Part shown: piece after piece, positions 8,162-16,001 of the stretch
How the letters are laid out: every line of letters starts with the position of its first letter
Position numbering within the stretch: position 1 is the stretch's first letter
Source of the DNA: CAYNZV01 sp965217095
GTDB lineage: Bacteria > Latescibacterota > UBA2968 > UBA8231
DNA: 64,000 nt
Assembly: GCA_965217095.1 (NCBI GenBank)
Contig: OZ244235.1
Span: 6,448,001-6,512,000, forward strand
Reading direction: 5' to 3'
Program-made: the position numbers and the translations under genes
Notes under the pieces: model-generated
What the model saw: only the letters and a program-made list of their open reading frames with translations
Database searches by the model: none
What the model was told of the DNA's origin: nothing

Positions 8162-9571
8162 CTATAGTTGAGCTCGCAATACTGCCTGAGTTCGCCTTTT
8201 GACATTGAGCTTCCTGAAAACGCGATTTAGGTGGCTTTTTACTGTGGCGACCGATATGAAAAGATTACCAGCGATATCTTCGTTAGATAAACCTGCCGCG
8301 ACTAGCCGAAGGACTTCCTCTTCCCTGGGTGTTAACTGGTTCAGGCCTCGATGGGCGTTGGACGACGTTACATTGTCCGGAAAACGGCCTGGACGCGTGC
8401 TTTCGAGGTTCGCTTTCGGTGCGGGCAAGGATGCACAGATAAATTGTGCAAGGCTCTCTATCGACATTGGTCCGATATCGCTAATAATATGAGCCAACGC
8501 GGTCCGTTCTCTTTCCGTGAAATAGCGCGGCAATTGGCATATGCTTGTGTTCGTCAATTTTTCGCCAGAGGTCCAATAGTGATTGGAGCAGCCGCCGAAC
8601 TGTTCGAGGTCATCAAGCTTCGCGATTGACTCGATACCGCCGGCCTTCCCTATTTGCAAATTGTATTTCCAGGTTACGAAAATATTCCAGACACCGGGGA
8701 GGTGAAATTCCATCAATTGCCGCCATATTTCGACGTCCTCCCCTCCTCTCAAGGCGTGGTCAAGCAAAACGATTTGAAGTTCCATCCAGGCGTTGGTCAA
8801 CGGGTCATCGAGCTCCTCTCGAAACGTCTTGACCCAGAGTTTGAGATATTCTGGATACTGGGCGCCAACTTGAGCCATCGTTTTTATCCAGCCCCCACCA
8901 GAGTTGGAGGCGATTAGTGGGGCCACAAACGCTGTGTGTGTGTCGGCCTTCAATAATTCCCATGTAAGCGTCGCAATTAGGAATTTGCTGTGGAGGATAC
9001 CTTTTAGTCGTCTAATTTGAGAGCGATCGAAGGCAATTTTGTCCCAAGCACTTCCTGATTGAAGAGGTGTCCCGACCGATACGTCAGATACATGCGCGTT
9101 CGCGAAATTCGCCTGCGAGAATACCGAACTGTATGCGGAAATCTTGGAGAAATTAGATGAACAGAAATCAGCTCGGAATGACACTACGTTCCGAAAGTCC
9201 GATTCTTCCAAGTCTGCACCACGGAAGCTCGTTTCGAACAGCCTCGTTCTTTTGAAGCTCGCGCCACGCAGATCTGCCCCATTGAAACTGGTTCCTGATA
9301 GATCTGCGAAGCTGAAGTCTATCCCCCTGAGATTTTCCCCTGACAGGTCGATACCTCGGAGTTCGTTGGGCATTATGATGCGCAAGCCGTCGGCAGACCA
9401 AGACGCCAATCCAGCTTCGATTAGCGCATCGACGACGCTCGCATATGCCTCCGAGGATTTGTCCGCACCTACGATCTGTTCGACGGTGCAGATGGGTATC
9501 TTCCCAGTGGGAGGACAGTTCCTTTGGAATTCGGCGAAGTGGTAGGCATGAGTGGGACTGACAGCGGGCAT
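8162..9571 (-). CDS. Pentapeptide-repeat protein with C-terminal LuxR-type HTH
   Basis: 469 residues. Residues ~1-65 are a short helical region, ~65-150 pentapeptide repeats (GIDLSGENLRGIDFSFADLS), ~165-335 the same uncharacterised domain as in the neighbour (VGTPL, YPEYLKLWV, AWMELQI, LPGVWNIFV, FGGCSNHYW), and ~405-469 a GerE/LuxR helix-turn-helix (LTPREEEVLRLVAAGLSNED). The paired arrangement suggests duplication followed by exchange of the DNA-binding module. Base composition is visibly lower in GC than the neighbours, a hint of separate acquisition. Ligand and target genes are unknown. Confidence 0.75.
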   Translation of the reverse strand: MPAVSPTHAYHFAEFQRNCPPTGKIPICTVEQIVGADKSSEAYASVVDALIEAGLASWSADGLRIIMPNELRGIDLSGENLRGIDFSFADLSGTSFNGADLRGASFKRTRLFETSFRGADLEESDFRNVVSFRADFCSSNFSKISAYSSVFSQANFANAHVSDVSVGTPLQSGSAWDKIAFDRSQIRRLKGILHSKFLIATLTWELLKADTHTAFVAPLIASNSGGGWIKTMAQVGAQYPEYLKLWVKTFREELDDPLTNAWMELQIVLLDHALRGGEDVEIWRQLMEFHLPGVWNIFVTWKYNLQIGKAGGIESIAKLDDLEQFGGCSNHYWTSGEKLTNTSICQLPRYFTERERTALAHIISDIGPMSIESLAQFICASLPAPKANLESTRPGRFPDNVTSSNAHRGLNQLTPREEEVLRLVAAGLSNEDIAGNLFISVATVKSHLNRVFRKLNVKRRTQAVLRAQL

Positions 9572-9901
9572 TACACTTTTCCGTCAACGTCAAACAAAGG
9601 GGGCAGTCACAATATCAAAATTACTCATGTGCATCAAGTTGAATAGTTTCGTGTTTGAACTCGATCGAGCTGGGTAGACGGCGTAAGACAAATTAAATCA
9701 GGTCCTTAAGGTACTCCGATGCCGTTTTGCAGTTTAGCGCTCGGTTCAGCAGGTCGACCGCGGCCTACCGGAACCCAAGCATGGTCGCCAAAGAACCGGA
9801 CTCTTTGGTAGGATCCTAAATCTGCTTACCATACTGCTCAGATCGTCCTGACTGATCCGTTTGGCCAGTAATGGTATGAATCTCGTCGAAGGACTCACCG
9901 A
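9572..9901. other. Intergenic region, AT-richer
   Basis: Space between the divergent pentapeptide gene and the Gfo/Idh gene. Apart from a receiver-domain remnant on the minus strand (9816-9900) nothing is recognised. No tRNA or clear terminator was seen. Confidence 0.35.
9816..9900 (-). pseudogene. Remnant of a receiver-domain C-terminus
   Basis: Read on the minus strand, the bases just upstream of the Gfo/Idh gene give IPLLAKRISQDDLSSMVSRF. This lines up with the end of the intact receiver at 6343-6711 (AVLQKPFDNDELLSMVNSLA): the conserved Lys, the acidic pair and the final helix. No upstream receiver sequence is found, so it would be a broken duplicate. The match is only about 22 residues and may be chance. 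Confidence 0.35.
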
Positions 9902-11068
9902 ATGCGGATCTACAAAGTCGCCATTCTCGGCTGCCGAGCTCGAGGTTCTAGCGCCGCCCGTGCCTATCACGCACATCCTCGCACCGAGGTGGTAGGACTC
10001 TGTGACCTGGTGCCGGAGCTTCTTTCTACGCTCGGCGACGAGCTGGGCGTGAGCGCGCGGTTCTCGGATTACCACGAGATGATCCGCGCTACCGAGCCCG
10101 ACATCGTCGCCATTCCTACGGGCACCGAGTTTCACTACGAGCTCGCCATGGGAGTTCTGGAACATGGTGTGAACATCGACATAGAGAAGCCGATCTGCGT
10201 CAATCTCCAACAGGCCGACGAGGTGGTCGCCAAAGCCCGCCAGAAGGGGGTTCGCATCGCGGTGCACCACCAACATCGCCTCAACGCCTGGATGCTGGCG
10301 GCGCACCAGGCCTACCGCCAGGGCCGCATTGGTGAATTGCTCTACATCTACACCCGCGACAAGGGGTATTACGGTGGCTTCGGTGTGATGAACATTGCCA
10401 CCCACAAGGTGAACAACATCCAGAAGTTCGCGGGTCCTTGTCGAGCGGTGAACGCCTCGGCGACCACGGATGGGCGGCCGCTAACACCACAAGATGTGAT
10501 CCAGTCGCCGTCAGGGATGGGGGTCATTGCCGGGGAATACATCCATGCCACCCTCGAATTCGACGACAACATAACGGCCACTCTTTTGCAGCAGCGTTTG
10601 CCGGGAAAGACGACTCTGGCAGCTTCGGTCATCGAGCTTTTCGGCACCGAGGGACGATTGTTGTGGCGTCAAAAGAATGCCTGGCATCTGCCGACGCCGC
10701 ATCTGTTGCCCGACGGCGAACACGATCGCTGGCAACCTTTGGAGCCGATATTTCCGGAACATTACGACGAATCGTCATCGGCGAGCCAGGATGATTACTG
10801 GTTTGTGGAGGAGTACGTGCAGGCGCTGGACGAGGGTCGCGACCATGAGTGCGATGGGGCAGACGGGCTGAGGGTCATGGAGACTTTGATGGCGATCTTC
10901 GAGTCGGCGGCCTACGGCAGGCGCGTAGCTTTGCCGCAAAAGGAGCGCGATCATCCGCTCTTGCGCTGGCGGCGGGAGCACGGTCTCGGCGAGCCGGATC
11001 CGGTGCCAAGGGAGTACGGCGCCTGGCTGGCGCAGGAAGACGCGCGACTAGGCCGCGACGCGCCCTAA
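9902..11068 (+). CDS. Gfo/Idh/MocA family NAD(P)-dependent oxidoreductase
   Basis: 388 residues. The N-terminal Rossmann fold opens with VAILGCRARGSSAARAYHAH, and the family motif EKPI appears in IDIEKPICVNLQQAD, followed by HHQHRLNAW. The C-terminal half (residues ~140-330) is the alpha/beta substrate domain (GVIAGEYIHATLEFDDN). These enzymes oxidise or reduce sugars, inositols and similar polyols. It leads a block with an SGNH hydrolase and a glycosidase-like protein, which points to carbohydrate or glycoside breakdown. Confidence 0.85.
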   Translation: MRIYKVAILGCRARGSSAARAYHAHPRTEVVGLCDLVPELLSTLGDELGVSARFSDYHEMIRATEPDIVAIPTGTEFHYELAMGVLEHGVNIDIEKPICVNLQQADEVVAKARQKGVRIAVHHQHRLNAWMLAAHQAYRQGRIGELLYIYTRDKGYYGGFGVMNIATHKVNNIQKFAGPCRAVNASATTDGRPLTPQDVIQSPSGMGVIAGEYIHATLEFDDNITATLLQQRLPGKTTLAASVIELFGTEGRLLWRQKNAWHLPTPHLLPDGEHDRWQPLEPIFPEHYDESSSASQDDYWFVEEYVQALDEGRDHECDGADGLRVMETLMAIFESAAYGRRVALPQKERDHPLLRWRREHGLGEPDPVPREYGAWLAQEDARLGRDAP

Positions 11069-11125
11069 TTGTAAGGGGCGACGTGACTGATCAACCACCC
11101 GACAGAATCTGGAGAAACAGCGTCT

Positions 11126-12193
11126 ATGCCTGAAAACTCCTTGGATTGGTACGATGTGACGGCATGGGAACTCGAAGGCAAGGGTTGGACGGACACCGAC
11201 AGCCACTTCGCCAGAGTGCCGGCGCGAGCCCAGGAAACGGTGCGGGACTGGATCTGGATGTTAGGTCATCACACGGCGGGGTTGATTGTCCGCTTCGAAA
11301 GCGACGCGCAGGAGATATGGGTGCGGTATACCCTGTTGCGAAAGCGATTCCCGCCCTCCAAGGCGCCCGAAACGCTGGCCAAGCCGGGCATGCCGGCAAC
11401 GGCAAAGAGTGGATTGGATTTCTACGCGCAGGATGATAGCGGCCACTGGCGCTGGTTGGCGGTGGTCGAACCGACGGACCAGACCATGGAAGTGCGGGCG
11501 ATCGGCGACCTGGATCCCGGTCGCCGCGGCTACATGGTCTACCTGCCGTTGCGCAATGGTGTCGAGTCACTCGAGATCGGATTCCCAGCCGGTGCAGCGG
11601 TGGATTCGCTGGCGCCGCGGGCGGATAAACCTCTGGTCTTTTACGGCACCTCGATTACCCAGGGCACCGGGGCCTCCCGTCCGGGCATGGCGTATCCGGC
11701 GATCCTGGGGCGCCGCTTCGAGCGTCCCGTCATCAACCTGGGTTTCTGCGGCACGGGACAGATGGATCTCGAAGTGGGGGCCTTGCTCGGGGAGCTGGAC
11801 GCAGCGGTCTACATCATCGACTGTCTGCCGAACATGACCGGCGACATGGTGGCGGAGCGGGCAGAACCTTTGGTGCGCCAGTTGCGACAAGCGCGACCCG
11901 AAGTGCCCATCGTGCTGGTCGAAGAGCGCCATTACGACAACGCGCGATTTGTAGCCGCCCATCGAGCCCGGCATGCCGCCAACAACAATGCGCTGCGGTC
12001 GGCTTATGAGGCGTTGATCGACTGCGGGGTGCAAGGTCTTCATTACGTAGAGGGTGACCACCTGTGGGGCGACGACGGGGAGGCCACTTCCTACGGTGGT
12101 CATCCGTCCGATCTGGGCATGATGCGCACCGCCGACGTGCTCGAGCCGGTGCTGCGCCCGCTGGTGAGTCGCATTGTGGTCGCAGCAACCTGA
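11126..12193 (+). CDS. SGNH/GDSL hydrolase with GxDLY-type N-terminal domain
   Basis: 355 residues. Residues ~1-160 are a beta-rich N-terminal domain like that preceding Lipase_GDSL_3 hydrolases. The catalytic part follows with SGNH blocks: nucleophile Ser in FYGTSITQGTG (~residue 176), Gly block GFCGTGQMD, Asn block IDCLPNMTGD, and Asp/His block GGHPSDLGMM (~residue 325). Such enzymes are esterases, often removing acyl groups from sugars. No signal peptide is obvious. The next gene starts 17 bases after the stop, so they are likely co-transcribed. Confidence 0.82.
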   Translation: MPENSLDWYDVTAWELEGKGWTDTDSHFARVPARAQETVRDWIWMLGHHTAGLIVRFESDAQEIWVRYTLLRKRFPPSKAPETLAKPGMPATAKSGLDFYAQDDSGHWRWLAVVEPTDQTMEVRAIGDLDPGRRGYMVYLPLRNGVESLEIGFPAGAAVDSLAPRADKPLVFYGTSITQGTGASRPGMAYPAILGRRFERPVINLGFCGTGQMDLEVGALLGELDAAVYIIDCLPNMTGDMVAERAEPLVRQLRQARPEVPIVLVEERHYDNARFVAAHRARHAANNNALRSAYEALIDCGVQGLHYVEGDHLWGDDGEATSYGGHPSDLGMMRTADVLEPVLRPLVSRIVVAAT

Positions 12194-12209
12194 CAAGGCC
12201 ACGCTTTCC

Positions 12210-13364
12210 ATGCTGAAGAACAACAATCCCTTCTTCCTGATTGGCGCCCGTCACATGCCCGAAGGTGGTACGCCGGCGTTATTGGCAGCAGCCGGGTTCA
12301 ACGCCTACCGCCATTTGCCGTGGGGGACGGAAACTAGCGACCCGGAGCCGCCGCCGGCGCGGAATGAGGGCATCCTCTACTGGTCCTACCTCTGGAATCG
12401 GACCGCTTTCGAGCTTTCGCCCGACTTCCAAACGGAGCTTACCGGGTATGTTTTACGGGTGAAGGACGATCCGGCCTTGTTGTGTTATGAAAACCTGAAC
12501 GAGCCGATCATGCCCGGGCAGCAGAAGGCCACGCCCGAGCAACTTGGCGTCGGGGTGGACCTCTTGCGGCAGCTGGATCCCGATCACCCCATATGGCTGG
12601 CTCACAGCTGCCACAACATGGTGGAGACGCTGGCAACCTACAATCGCTGCGCCGACATCCTGGGTGCCAATCCGTATCCGGTCGTGCCGACGGGCATGCG
12701 TGCCCACCACGTGGCGGCCCGTTCCGATGGCCGCATGCTCGACTGTCCGGACCAGACACTCCACGGTGCCGGCAAATACACCCAGAAGATGGTACGGGTC
12801 GGCGCCGGCCGTATGCCGGTGTGGATGTTCGTCCAGGGAATGGCGAACGAGCGCTGGTTCAATCCCACCGAGCTGCCGGAGCTGGCTGATCAATCCATCG
12901 ACGAATCCAAGATCCTCTATCCCACCTACGAGGAGCTGCGCTTCATGGTCTTCGACGAGATCATCTGTGGCGCGACGGGTCTGGCTTTTTCTATGTACGG
13001 AACGCCCATCGAAAGCCGGATGTGGCGTGAGATCGAACGGGTGGCGAGCGAGCTCAACGGTTTGCACGATGCCCTGGCGGCTCCGCCGGCGTCCGCCAAG
13101 GTCGACCTGTCCTACACCGACCTCGGACACACCATATGGGATGGAGTGGGAACGATGGCGCGGCGCCTAGGGGATGATGTCTATCTGTTCGCTGCCAACA
13201 CCGCATTCGATCCAGCGCGGATTTCAATTGGAGTCGAAGGTATCGATGCCAAGAGTGTGGCCGTTGTCGAGGGAGAGGACCGGGAGCTGCCGGTAAGCGG
13301 CGGCAGGATCGAGGACGACTTCGAGCCGTACGGTGTCCACGTCTACCGGTTCAAGGGTGAGTGA
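12210..13364 (+). CDS. Glycoside hydrolase-like TIM-barrel protein
   Basis: 384 residues from ATG 12210; the frame extends upstream but into the preceding gene. The start (NPFFLIGARHMPEGGTPALL) and YENLNEPIMPG (general acid/base Glu ~residue 98 in an NEP motif) suggest a clan GH-A (beta/alpha)8 barrel, resembling GH5/GH42-like or GH2-barrel proteins. Later LMFDE-like (FMVFDEIICGATGLAFSMYG) fits the far side of the barrel, with a small beta-sandwich at the end. No signal peptide is seen, so it may act inside the cell on oligosaccharides released elsewhere. The family number cannot be fixed by eye. Confidence 0.65.
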   Translation: MLKNNNPFFLIGARHMPEGGTPALLAAAGFNAYRHLPWGTETSDPEPPPARNEGILYWSYLWNRTAFELSPDFQTELTGYVLRVKDDPALLCYENLNEPIMPGQQKATPEQLGVGVDLLRQLDPDHPIWLAHSCHNMVETLATYNRCADILGANPYPVVPTGMRAHHVAARSDGRMLDCPDQTLHGAGKYTQKMVRVGAGRMPVWMFVQGMANERWFNPTELPELADQSIDESKILYPTYEELRFMVFDEIICGATGLAFSMYGTPIESRMWREIERVASELNGLHDALAAPPASAKVDLSYTDLGHTIWDGVGTMARRLGDDVYLFAANTAFDPARISIGVEGIDAKSVAVVEGEDRELPVSGGRIEDDFEPYGVHVYRFKGE

Positions 13365-13579
13365 TAAACCGCTTGCAGGCGGTGGGCAATGCGAGTTATT
13401 TGCCGCGATCTTGGCCCGAATCAAGCCTTACGTTATTGTTCTGGATGCAGAAATTTGTCCGTGGAGCAAAGTGGACGGCCATTCCTTATTATCAAAAAGA
13501 GTCGCGTTCAAATCCAAACCCCAACTGATTTTAATATGGGGAATAACAGTTCAATGCAAGGGCGAAATACTGGAGATCG

Positions 13580-14485
13580 ATGATGCTGGAAATGAGCGAG
13601 CGCGAGAAGTTTCTCATGGACTTGCAGGGTTTTCTGCATGTAAAGGACGTTCTGTCTACCGAAGAAGTACGGATCCTCAACGAGGCCGTCGATGCCAATG
13701 TAGACGAGGAAGCGGAGAATTTCTTTCCCAAGGGAGCCAAGTACGGCGGCGGCATGGATGGGCAATTCTACAAAGTCAATGCAGATGGAATGCTGACTTG
13801 GGAGCAGCCGTGGTGCCAGCCCTTTCGCGACATGATGGCTCATCCGAAACTCATCCCATATCTCAATACGCTCTTTGGGCGCGGTTGGAGATTGGACGAA
13901 CTGCCATTTGTCAGCTTTGCCAAGAAAGGCACGGGCGGTCACGGCTTGCACGGGACCACCAGTCGCTTGTTTGACGGCGCCTTCTTCTACCACTACGCCA
14001 ACGGCCAGATGCGCACGGGCGTGGCTATTTTCCAGTTTCAACTGGCTGACATCAATCCTGGAGACGGGGGGATAGCCGTAATTCCGGGCAGTCACAAAGC
14101 AAATTTCGAATGCCCGGAAGATATAATGCTCTACAGCGCCGACCGGGAAGTGGTGCGCAATGTGGCTGGCAAGGCTGGGGATATGGTGATTTTTCTCGAG
14201 GCTACCATCCACGGGGCTCTGCCCTGGACGGCGGAGCACAATCGGCGTTCCCTCTTTTACACCTACGGACCCAAGTACCTCAGTTTTCAATCGTACTATA
14301 TCGAGACCAGGCAGCCCGAGTGGGTGAGCGAACTGACAGATGTGCAACGCGCTGTTCTGGAACCGGCCTATAACTATAGCCGCCCTCTGCTGGAGGACGA
14401 CGGAGCGACTCTGGTGCATCCCGGGCAAGAGCCGACACCTCAGCGTCCCCGGAATAAGGACGAGATGGCGAAAGCAGGAGCATGA
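13580..14485 (+). CDS. Phytanoyl-CoA dioxygenase (PhyH) family protein
   Basis: 301 residues of a PhyH-type double-stranded beta-helix: opening DLQGFLHVKDVLSTEEV, core PGDGGIAVIPGSHK, distal ligand TIHGALPW and the 2-oxoglutarate-binding Arg in NRRSLFYTY. The usual HxD motif is not seen; its place is taken by HGLHGTTSRLFDG, as in an LHGG-type subfamily, so the iron site may differ. Members hydroxylate small molecules with Fe(II) and 2-oxoglutarate. It is separated by 215 bases from the glycosidase gene. The gap before the next gene carries a LexA-like box. Confidence 0.8.
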   Translation: MMLEMSEREKFLMDLQGFLHVKDVLSTEEVRILNEAVDANVDEEAENFFPKGAKYGGGMDGQFYKVNADGMLTWEQPWCQPFRDMMAHPKLIPYLNTLFGRGWRLDELPFVSFAKKGTGGHGLHGTTSRLFDGAFFYHYANGQMRTGVAIFQFQLADINPGDGGIAVIPGSHKANFECPEDIMLYSADREVVRNVAGKAGDMVIFLEATIHGALPWTAEHNRRSLFYTYGPKYLSFQSYYIETRQPEWVSELTDVQRAVLEPAYNYSRPLLEDDGATLVHPGQEPTPQRPRNKDEMAKAGA

Positions 14486-14579
14486 TAACCCCTAAATAGC
14501 GTCCCCGCGTCAATCCCTCCGTTTTCCTTCCCATCTTTCTTGACACAGTTTTCTAGTCCAGTTACCGTTCTATCTCTGG

Positions 14580-14603
14580 TATAGTGCACATTTGAGCAGT
14601 ATA
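14580..14603 (+). promoter_or_regulatory. Candidate LexA (SOS) box upstream of imuB
   Basis: Inverted repeat TATAGTGC-N8-GCAGTATA ending seven bases before the imuB ATG. The central 20 bases match 13 of 20 positions of the E. coli SOS consensus (CTG-N10-CAG, here GTG-N10-CAG). It probably overlaps the promoter. Position in front of a mutasome cassette supports LexA control. Confidence 0.6.
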
Positions 14604-14610
14604 TTGAGAG

Positions 14611-15759
14611 ATGGCGACCTGGATTGTCTGTTTTCACATCCCGGATCTGGCGGTGCGGACATTGACCGAAAATCCACGGGAAAAGGTGGTGGTCTCCTGG
14701 GCAGGTCAGGTCTGGTCCTGGAGCGAAACCCTGAATAAAAGCCTGCTGCGCACCGGGGATTCCCTGCAGCGGGCTCGAGCCCTGTGTCCCGATGCGCTAC
14801 TCATGGAGCGGGATCTGCATCGCGAGCTCATGATGCGGGATCGTCTGCTCAATCAGCTCTACTCGGCCTCGCCACGAGTGATGTTGCTCAAGGAGACCTC
14901 GCTCCCCGGAGCCTGGGGTCTGTTGCAGAATCCGCTGGCGGATCGGCTGCGGCACCTGACAAAGGAGTTGCGGGCCAAGGTAGGTGTTGCCCAGCATCGA
15001 TCTCATGCCATGTTGGCGGCAGCCAAAGCGGCCTCCGGTGAGCATGCAGTAATAAAACCTACAGACCTGATGCCGTTTTTGTGGGAAACCTCGGTAGCGG
15101 TGTTGATCCCCCTGGGTTTCCCCGGAGTGGTGGATGCCCTGTCCTTGTTCGGGCTGCGCTCCTTGCAACAGGTGTATCAGTTGACCCGACGCCATCTAGA
15201 AGCCCAGTTCGAAGAGCGGGGCAGGGCGCTCTACGCCTTGTTGCATCCAAACGATGAACCTCCCATCCCGGTTTACGAGCCGGGCGTAATCCAGACCGGG
15301 TTCGAGTTAGAGACATCCATTCTCGAAACCCTGGATCTCGCTCCCCAGCTCACTTACCTGGTGGATCAAGCAATCGATCAATTAAAAGGCAAGTGTGCTC
15401 AGTATCTGGAACTGAGCTTGCAGACGGAAAAGGGCCATGTGGAAGCCTGCCGGGTGTTGAAAGAGCCCGTTTCCGACCATCGCAGCCTCATCCATGCCGC
15501 CCGGTATCTTCTCACGAGTCTATTGCCGAAGGCCGGTGAGGTTTGCGGTCTGGGCGTTTCGCTTGGCGGCCTGGTCGACACCCCGTTCAAGCAAGGGTCT
15601 TTGTTTCTCCAGCGAAAACCGGTTCTGAGCGCATTGAGAGCGGTGGAGCGGCGGTTCCCCTCCAAGCTGCTGCGGGGTATCGTGGCGGATCCACAACCGA
15701 TTTTCCACGAAGAGCAAACCAGGTTCGAACCCATTTTCCCGGGGAAAACGAAAAACTGA
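14611..15759 (+). CDS. imuB: ImuB-like Y-family polymerase subunit
   Basis: 382 residues, the size of short ImuB proteins. It opens with WIVCFHIPDLAVRTL and has the palm/finger signature LLRTGDSLQRARALCPDALLMERD without the acidic catalytic residues of active Y-family polymerases, as in ImuB. ImuB acts as an adaptor joining the error-prone DnaE2 polymerase to the beta clamp. It heads an imuB-DUF6504-dnaE2 cassette behind an SOS-like box. An imuA/SulA-like gene, usually first in this cassette, is not present upstream here. Confidence 0.8.
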   Translation: MATWIVCFHIPDLAVRTLTENPREKVVVSWAGQVWSWSETLNKSLLRTGDSLQRARALCPDALLMERDLHRELMMRDRLLNQLYSASPRVMLLKETSLPGAWGLLQNPLADRLRHLTKELRAKVGVAQHRSHAMLAAAKAASGEHAVIKPTDLMPFLWETSVAVLIPLGFPGVVDALSLFGLRSLQQVYQLTRRHLEAQFEERGRALYALLHPNDEPPIPVYEPGVIQTGFELETSILETLDLAPQLTYLVDQAIDQLKGKCAQYLELSLQTEKGHVEACRVLKEPVSDHRSLIHAARYLLTSLLPKAGEVCGLGVSLGGLVDTPFKQGSLFLQRKPVLSALRAVERRFPSKLLRGIVADPQPIFHEEQTRFEPIFPGKTKN

Positions 15760-16001
15760 AGCTCTACGACGAACAGATAGAGGTGGTGGCAGACGGCGAC
15801 TCAAAACCGATGCGGCTGAGCTGGCGCAATCGATGGTATGAGGTAACTGCCATCCAGGACGAGTGGAAGGTGCGCGGGAGGCATTGGCACCGGGAAGAGA
15901 GCCGTCGGTATTTCCAGATCCAAACCGCTGACAACCGGATCATGACCGTATGCCAAAAGGAAACGGAGGATGTCTGGCTCCTGGTGAGAATGGTCGATTG
16001 A
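15756..16001 (+). CDS. DUF6504-like small mutasome-linked protein
   Basis: About 81 residues between imuB and dnaE2, opening LKLYDEQIEVVADGDSKPMR and rich in Trp/Arg (WRNRWYEVTAIQDEWKV). DUF6504 proteins commonly sit in this position of ImuB/DnaE2 cassettes. No ATG/GTG/TTG fits near the expected N-terminus; a CTG at 15756 overlaps the imuB stop (CTGA), so translation may be coupled. The 3' end overlaps the start region of dnaE2. Role unknown. Confidence 0.6.
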   Translation: MKLYDEQIEVVADGDSKPMRLSWRNRWYEVTAIQDEWKVRGRHWHREESRRYFQIQTADNRIMTVCQKETEDVWLLVRMVD

